Source: Streptomyces sp. NBC_01463
GTDB taxonomy: Bacteria; Actinomycetota; Actinomycetes; Streptomycetales; Streptomycetaceae
Assembly (NCBI GenBank): GCA_036227345.1
Contig: CP109468.1
Span: 3,968,001-4,032,000 of the forward strand
Direction: 5' to 3'
DNA length: 64,000 bases
The notes beneath the pieces were generated by a model. The model was not told where the DNA came from, did not search any database, and was given only the letters and a program-made list of their open reading frames with translations. Shown in pieces: positions 59,482 through 64,000 of this stretch. The position numbers were made by a program, and so were the translations under genes. Each line of letters begins with the position of its first letter. Within the stretch, counting starts at the first letter, position 1.

Positions 59482-60987
59482 ATGCAGGAGATGCGTACGG
59501 ACAGGGGCTCGGCGGGCCCGGACCCGCGGCGCTGGACGGTGCTCGGGATTCTCTCGCTCGCCCTCTTCGTGATCATCCTCAACAACGGGCTGCTCCACGT
59601 GGCGCTGCCCAGCCTGATGCGGGACCTGCACGCCGGTGTCGGCCTGACGCAGTGGATCGTCGACGGCTACGCCCTGGTCTTCGCCGCGTGTCTGCTGACC
59701 GCGGGCACGCTGTCCGACCGGTACGGCCGCAAGCGGGCCACCCTGTCGGGCGTCGTTCTCTTCGGCGCCGGATCGCTGGTGGCGCTGTCGGCGGACAGTG
59801 CGGAACAGCTCATCGCGGCCCGGGCGGTGATGGGCGTGGCCGCGGCGTTCGTCATGCCGGGCACCCTGTCGATCCTCGTGGACGTCTTCCCCGAGGAGGA
59901 ACGGCCGCGGGCCATCGCCGTATGGGGCAGCACCTCCGCACTGGGCGTCGCCGCGGGCCCGGTCATCGGCGGGGCGCTCGTCCAGCATTTCTGGTGGGGC
60001 TCGGTCTTCCTGGTGAACCTCCTTCCGGTGGCCGCGGTGCTCGTCGCCGGTGCGGTGCTGCTGCCGGAGTCGGCCGCGCCGGTGCCCCGGCCCGCCGATC
60101 CGGTGGGCGCGGTCCTCGGTTCGGCCGGCATGGTGGGCCTCGTGTACGGCGCCATCCATGCGGCGGGCGGGGGCTGGACGTCCACGGCGGTGCTCGCCTC
60201 GTTCGGCGGGGCGGTGCTGGCGGGGGCGCTGTTCGTGGCCTGGGAGTGGCGGCACCCGTATCCGATGGTGGACTTCGCCCTCCTGCGCAGACCGGCCTTC
60301 CTCGGTGCGAGCCTGGGCAACATGCTGCTGTTCCTGGGGCTGGCCGGCACCTTGTTCGTGCTGACCCAGTACCTGCAGGTCGCCCTCGGCTACGGGCCGC
60401 TGCGGGCCGGACTCGCGATCGCGCCGCTGGCCCTGGCGGTCGGAGCCGGCTCCGCGGCCGCTCCCTGGCTCGCCCGCCGCACGGGGCCGAGGGGCGGCGT
60501 CGCGGCCGGCCTCGCGGTCACCGCCACGGGCATCTGGACGCTCGGAGCGGTGTCCGGCGGCTACCCGCAGCTGCTGGGCGGGCTCTGCCTGTGCGGCATC
60601 GGCGTCGGCCTGGCGCTGGCACCGGCGACGGACACCGTGATGGGCCTCGTACCGCCGGAGCGCTCGGGGAACGCGGCCGCTCTGAACGACACCATGCAGG
60701 AGCTGGGCAACGCTCTCGGCGTGGCCGTGGTCGGCACGGTCCTCGCCCACGGCTACAGCGGACCGGCGGCCGCGGGGCCGATGTCCGGCCGGACCGGCCA
60801 TCTCCTCGAACAGGCCGCGTCCGACGGCTTCCGGGTGGCGGCCGCCATCGTCGCCGCCGGTGCCGTGCTGAGCGGTCTTCTGCTGCCCGGCCCCGCGCCC
60901 GCCGGCCCGGACGAGGACGCGACGGGCGAGGCCGCGGAGGATCACCGCGCACCCGACGCCGACGCCGCCCGCCAGCGAACCCACTGA
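59482..60987 (+). CDS. MFS drug exporter (DHA2, 14-TM EmrB/QacA type)
   Basis: The 501-aa protein has about 14 hydrophobic segments and the MFS loop-2/3 motif GTLSDRYGRKRATLSG; LNNGLLHVALPSLMRDLHAG and QWIVDGYALVFAACLL are the usual TM1/TM2 blocks. ATG at 59482 is preferred (GGAAGGA 5 nt upstream) over an upstream GTG at 59446 that would fall inside a hairpin. The likely role is export of the product and self-resistance. Confidence 0.93.
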   Translation: MQEMRTDRGSAGPDPRRWTVLGILSLALFVIILNNGLLHVALPSLMRDLHAGVGLTQWIVDGYALVFAACLLTAGTLSDRYGRKRATLSGVVLFGAGSLVALSADSAEQLIAARAVMGVAAAFVMPGTLSILVDVFPEEERPRAIAVWGSTSALGVAAGPVIGGALVQHFWWGSVFLVNLLPVAAVLVAGAVLLPESAAPVPRPADPVGAVLGSAGMVGLVYGAIHAAGGGWTSTAVLASFGGAVLAGALFVAWEWRHPYPMVDFALLRRPAFLGASLGNMLLFLGLAGTLFVLTQYLQVALGYGPLRAGLAIAPLALAVGAGSAAAPWLARRTGPRGGVAAGLAVTATGIWTLGAVSGGYPQLLGGLCLCGIGVGLALAPATDTVMGLVPPERSGNAAALNDTMQELGNALGVAVVGTVLAHGYSGPAAAGPMSGRTGHLLEQAASDGFRVAAAIVAAGAVLSGLLLPGPAPAGPDEDATGEAAEDHRAPDADAARQRTH

Positions 60988-60990
60988 GGA

Positions 60991-61040
60991 CCGGCAACGC
61001 CCCGCCCACCACCTCCCGGTGCTGGACGGGGCGTTGCCGG
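60991..61040. terminator. Bidirectional terminator between MFS and FAAL 2 genes
   Basis: CCGGCAACGCCCCG (60991-61004) and CGGGGCGTTGCCGG (61027-61040) form a perfect 14-bp stem with a 22-nt loop, between two convergent genes. Confidence 0.75.
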
Positions 61041-61049
61041 CCGTCGTCG

Positions 61050-62831
61050 TCAGGAGACGGTCACCGGCGTACGTTCCCTCAGCTCCCGCACCGCCGGCTC
61101 GACCACCTCCAGCAGGGGATCGAGCGCTCCGGCCAGGAACAGCCGCCGCATCAGGGTCCGCTGGACCTTGCCGCTCGTGGTGCGCCGTACGGTTCCGGGG
61201 GCGACCAGCAGCACATTGCCCGCCGGCACCCCGAACTCCTCGTTGACCGCGCGCTGCACCCGCTCCAGCAGGTCCTGGTGGTCCGCCGCCTGCGCGTCCG
61301 CGCCCCGGCCCCTGACCTCCAGGACGACGACGAGCCGTTCGCGTACGTCGCCGTGCGGCCGCACGGCGAACACCGCACCCGTGCCCAGCGACGGGTGTGC
61401 CGAGCGGGCGGCGGACTCCACGTCGTGCGGGTAGATGTTCCGGCCGTTGACCACGATCATCTCCTTGAGCCGGCCGGTCACATAGAGTTCGCCGTCGCTG
61501 AGGGCACCGAGGTCCCCGGTCCGCAGCCAGCCGCCCGCTGTCCCGTCCTCCCCGGCGAGCCGCGCCCCGAAGGTCTCCGCGGTCGCCCCGGGGCGGGCCC
61601 AGTAACCGGCGGCGACGCTCGCCCCGCGCACCCAGATCTCGCCGATGCCCTCCTCGCCGAGATCCCGCAGGGTGGCCGGATCGGCGATCCGCACCTCGAA
61701 GTCCTCGGCGTGCGTCACCCCGCTGCTGACCAGGGTGCGCGCGGCCAGGCCCGGGACGGGCCCGGTGAGCCGCCCGGTCTCCAGGGCCGCGGTGTCGACG
61801 GTGCGCGTCACGGCCGGGCGCCCGAGCGGAGTGCCCGAGACCAGCAGTGTCGTCTCCGCCATTCCGTAACAGGGAAAGAACGTCTCGGGCCGGAAGCCGG
61901 CCGGGGCGAACCGTCGGGCGAAGGCGTCGATGGTCTCCGCGCGCACCGGCTCCGCACCGTTGCACGCCTGCTCCCAGCGGGAGAGGTCGAGCGTGAGCAG
62001 CTCCGCGTCCTTCACGCGCCGGACGCACATGTCGTAGCCGAAGTTGGGGCCGCCCCCGATCGTGACCCCGTGGTCACCGATCATCTCCAGCCAGCGCACC
62101 GGCCGGCGCATGAACGTCTCGGGGTCCATCAGTGCGGCCCGCGCCCCCAGCCACAGCGGATGCAGGACATGCCCGATGAGCCCCATGTCGTGGTAGAGCG
62201 GCAGCCAGCTGCCCAGGCAGGAGTCGGCGCCGGAGCCCAGCGAGCGCTGGATGGCCGCCTCGTTGGCCATCAGGTTCCGGTGCGAGACCATCACGCCCTT
62301 GGGCTCGCTCGTCGATCCCGAGGTGTACTGGAGGAACGCCAGGCTGTCGGCGGACGGTTCGGGCTCCCGCCAGTGCGTGGCGTCTCCCACCGGTCCGGTG
62401 TCCGTGGCCAGGCACGGCACGCCGTCCGGCCCGCCGCCCGCCAGCCAGGACTCGGCCACCGGTGCGTGCTCGCCGGTGGTGAGCACCGCGCCGATCCCCG
62501 CGTCGGCCGCGATGCGCGACAGCCGCTGGAAGTGCCGGTCGTGTGCGGAGGGAAGGGGTGCCGGCACGGCGACGGCTCCCGCGTACTGGCAGCCGAGGAA
62601 GGCCTCGACGAACGCCAGGCCCGAGGGGTACAGCAACAGCACCTGCCGGCCCGCCAGGCCGCGCGCCTGCAGCCAGGAGGCGATGTCCTTGGCCCGGGTG
62701 TCGAGCTCCGCGTAGGTCAGCCGCTCCACACGGCGCTGCGCGTCCGTCTCGTGGACGAAGGCGAACGCCTCCGCCGTGCCGCGGGCCTGCGCCCTGGCCA
62801 GCACGCGTTGGGTGAATGTTTCCTGGTTCAT
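61050..62831 (-). CDS. Fatty acyl-AMP ligase (FAAL 2)
   Basis: The 593-aa protein is a clear paralogue of FAAL 1: LAFLQYTSGSTSEPKGVMVSH, GSWLPLYHDMGLIGHVL, FFPCYGMAETTLLVSGTPLG, GGWLRTGDLGAL and RTTSGKVQRTLMRRL occur in the same order. ATG at 62831 is chosen with GGAGTGGAGAG upstream; a start at 62894 was rejected. It lies 28 nt after the type II thioesterase. A second FAAL could load a different acid, for example onto the ACP at 55.6 kb or another carrier. Confidence 0.9.
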   Translation of the reverse strand: MNQETFTQRVLARAQARGTAEAFAFVHETDAQRRVERLTYAELDTRAKDIASWLQARGLAGRQVLLLYPSGLAFVEAFLGCQYAGAVAVPAPLPSAHDRHFQRLSRIAADAGIGAVLTTGEHAPVAESWLAGGGPDGVPCLATDTGPVGDATHWREPEPSADSLAFLQYTSGSTSEPKGVMVSHRNLMANEAAIQRSLGSGADSCLGSWLPLYHDMGLIGHVLHPLWLGARAALMDPETFMRRPVRWLEMIGDHGVTIGGGPNFGYDMCVRRVKDAELLTLDLSRWEQACNGAEPVRAETIDAFARRFAPAGFRPETFFPCYGMAETTLLVSGTPLGRPAVTRTVDTAALETGRLTGPVPGLAARTLVSSGVTHAEDFEVRIADPATLRDLGEEGIGEIWVRGASVAAGYWARPGATAETFGARLAGEDGTAGGWLRTGDLGALSDGELYVTGRLKEMIVVNGRNIYPHDVESAARSAHPSLGTGAVFAVRPHGDVRERLVVVLEVRGRGADAQAADHQDLLERVQRAVNEEFGVPAGNVLLVAPGTVRRTTSGKVQRTLMRRLFLAGALDPLLEVVEPAVRELRERTPVTVS

Positions 62832-62859
62832 CGTCGTCTCTCCACTCCTGAGCGGCGGT

Positions 62860-63657
62860 TCAGACCGGCAGCGGGCCCGCGAGTGCCGGGGCATGGGCGT
62901 AGCGGCGGAGCAGGACGGCGAGTTCGCGCAGGAACGTGTCCTCGTGGGCGCGGATGAAGAAGTGCCCGCCGGGCATCTCCCGCACCTCGCAGCCGCGCCC
63001 GGCGTGCCGCCGCCAGGCCACCACCTCGGGCACCGACACCAGCCGGTCCCTGGCCCCGATGAACAGGTGCAGCGGGATTCTCAGCGGTTCGGCGGCCGCG
63101 GCCACCGGGGAGGTGCACAGCAGCAGGTCGTCACGGGCGACGGGCAGCAGCGCCGCCAGGAACTCCGGGTGGTTCAGAATCACCCGCGGTATCCCGCCCA
63201 GCGCCGCAAGGCCGGCCACCAGCTCCTCGTCGCTCGCTCCCGGGTCAGCGATCCTGGGCGCGGGCAGATGGGGTGCGCGGTAGGAGCTGAGCACGAGCGC
63301 GAGCGGGAGGGTGGCACCGCGCTGCTGGCGGCGGTGGGCCAGGCCGTAGGCGATGAGCGCACCCATGCTGTGGCCGTACAGCACGTACGGGTGCTCCAGC
63401 TCCTCGTCGAGCTGCTCGTCCATGTCGTCGATGAGCGCGTCGAGGTCGGTGAACCTGCGCTCGTTCATCCGGCCCTCACGGCCGGGCAGTTGCACCGGCA
63501 TCACCCGCGTACCGGCTCCGTGCTCGTCGAGGCCGCGCTGCCAGCGCCGGTACGCCGATGCTCCGCCGCCCGCGTACGGGAAGCAGAGCAGCCGCACACC
63601 GGCTCCGGTCGGGTCGGCCGTCGGTATCTGGGGCGTCTGGGACAGGTATTGCGTCAT
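62860..63657 (-). CDS. Type II thioesterase
   Basis: The 265-aa alpha/beta hydrolase has RLLCFPYAGGGASAYRRW at the N-terminus, GHSMGALIAYGLAHR with the nucleophilic Ser near 98, IGARDRLVSVPEV near 210 and the catalytic His in EMPGGHFFIRAHED near 240. These proteins edit stalled carrier proteins in PKS/NRPS systems. The RBS GGAG lies 4-5 nt before the ATG. It follows the SARP gene by about 200 nt, after a hairpin. Confidence 0.93.
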   Translation of the reverse strand: MTQYLSQTPQIPTADPTGAGVRLLCFPYAGGGASAYRRWQRGLDEHGAGTRVMPVQLPGREGRMNERRFTDLDALIDDMDEQLDEELEHPYVLYGHSMGALIAYGLAHRRQQRGATLPLALVLSSYRAPHLPAPRIADPGASDEELVAGLAALGGIPRVILNHPEFLAALLPVARDDLLLCTSPVAAAAEPLRIPLHLFIGARDRLVSVPEVVAWRRHAGRGCEVREMPGGHFFIRAHEDTFLRELAVLLRRYAHAPALAGPLPV

Positions 63658-63733
63658 TCTGCTCCGCCTCGGGTTCGTCCGGCGACTGTGTGCCGGCCGG
63701 GCCCGGCCGCACGGCGCGGCCGACTGCGGCCGT

Positions 63734-63756
63734 CCGGGCGGGCCGCGCCCGCCCGG
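63734..63756 (-). terminator. Hairpin between the SARP and thioesterase genes
   Basis: CCGGGCGGG (63734-63742) and CCCGCCCGG (63748-63756) form a perfect 9-bp stem with a 5-nt loop, about 105 nt past the SARP stop. It probably limits read-through into the thioesterase operon. Confidence 0.5.
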
Positions 63757-63862
63757 CCCTGGCGGACAGGCACGGGCGGTGCGCCCGCCTGCCCGGCGGC
63801 ACACCCCTCGGCCAACGGTGGAGCGGGTCCCGGCCGACACGCGCCAAGAGTGCGGCCCGCCG

Positions 63863-64000
63863 CTAAAAGACGGCCAAATCGTAGGCGGGCGAGGCGAGGG
63901 AGGGATCGTCGGCGAGAATGGCGTGATGCAGTCGCTGGAGCCGCTGCGAGGGCTCGATGCCGATCTCCCTCACGAACGAGGCGCGCAGCTTCCGGAAGAC
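63863..64000 (-). CDS. SARP-family regulator, C-terminal end (cut by window edge)
   Basis: The last 45 codons read VFRKLRASFVREIGIEPSQRLQRLHHAILADDPSL and end in AVF before TAG. EIGIEPSQRLQRLHHAILADDP is the hallmark end of the bacterial transcriptional activation domain of SARPs. The stop soon after shows a small, AfsR-C-less SARP. It should regulate the cluster, perhaps together with the large SARP at 17.7 kb. Confidence 0.85.
   Translation of the reverse strand, partial: VFRKLRASFVREIGIEPSQRLQRLHHAILADDPSLASPAYDLAVF

Noticed and set aside
1..64000. tRNA, rRNA, CRISPR arrays, insertion sequences or phage attachment sites
   Set aside because: No cloverleaf-like CCA-ended genes, spaced direct repeats, transposase motifs or flanking terminal repeats were found on reading both strands.

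Overview
The window is high-GC actinobacterial DNA, almost certainly a Streptomyces chromosome. The evidence is strong third-position G/C, GTG and TTG starts, many 1-4 nt stop/start overlaps, SARP regulators, an AfsA-type butyrolactone synthase, a DUF4031 protein and KorAB. No tRNA, rRNA, CRISPR array, insertion sequence or phage gene was seen. Coding density is very high and no gap exceeds 300 nt.

Region 1 (1-7.5 kb) is mostly ordinary chromosome. It holds the N-terminal part of a secreted DNRLRE-type protein, a small hypothetical/DUF4031 pair, and a MurNAc uptake and degradation operon (RpiR regulator, MurQ etherase, PTS EIIBC). That operon has a very readable, probably leaderless promoter overlapped by an operator palindrome.

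Region 2 (7.3-12.9 kb) is a compact RiPP locus of the TOMM/azoline type. It encodes a 57-aa candidate precursor, a fused ThiF-like/YcaO cyclodehydratase, a NarL-type two-component system, and a lone protein that looks like the N-terminal half of a SagB-type dehydrogenase without its flavin domain.

Region 3 (13.1-20.3 kb) holds korA-korB-ferredoxin, an AfsA/ScbA-like signal synthase and a large AfsR-like SARP. These form the regulatory and redox flank of the cluster that follows.

Region 4 (20.3-37.3 kb, minus strand) is the first half of a large biosynthetic cluster. A fatty acyl-AMP ligase, two long acyl-CoA dehydrogenase-like flavoproteins, a free ACP and a single KS-AT-ACP PKS module would activate, desaturate and once extend a fatty acyl chain. 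These sit with the full tetronate toolkit: an FkbH-like glyceryl transferase/phosphatase, an ACP, a KAS III-like enzyme, an E2-type acyltransferase and two alpha/beta hydrolases, plus a PPTase. The predicted product is an acyl-tetronate, possibly with a 5-methylene group as in agglomerin.

Region 5 (37.5-64 kb) holds tailoring, export and a second biosynthetic logic. A 13-kb minus-strand operon (59.2 to 46.4 kb) carries an AMP ligase, a PLP decarboxylase fused to an ACP, another ACP, two tandem acyl-CoA dehydrogenase-like flavoproteins, two methyltransferases, a SRPBCC protein, a type III PKS, a class III aminotransferase, a flavin desaturase-like enzyme and an FMN reductase. Around it are a P450, a FAD monooxygenase, a CerJ-like KAS III homologue, an amidohydrolase/DUF59 pair, MMPL and MFS exporters, a second FAAL, a type II thioesterase and a second SARP cut by the window edge.

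The most novel signals are: (i) a 50-aa ORF that is an internally deleted copy of the KAS III-like gene; (ii) a 17-nt palindrome (CTTTRGC-N3-GCTRAAG) repeated in four intergenic regions of the cluster, twice as an identical copy; (iii) the unusual mix of tetronate, type III PKS and decarboxylase-ACP chemistry; and (iv) the TOMM locus with a nearly cysteine-free precursor and a truncated dehydrogenase.
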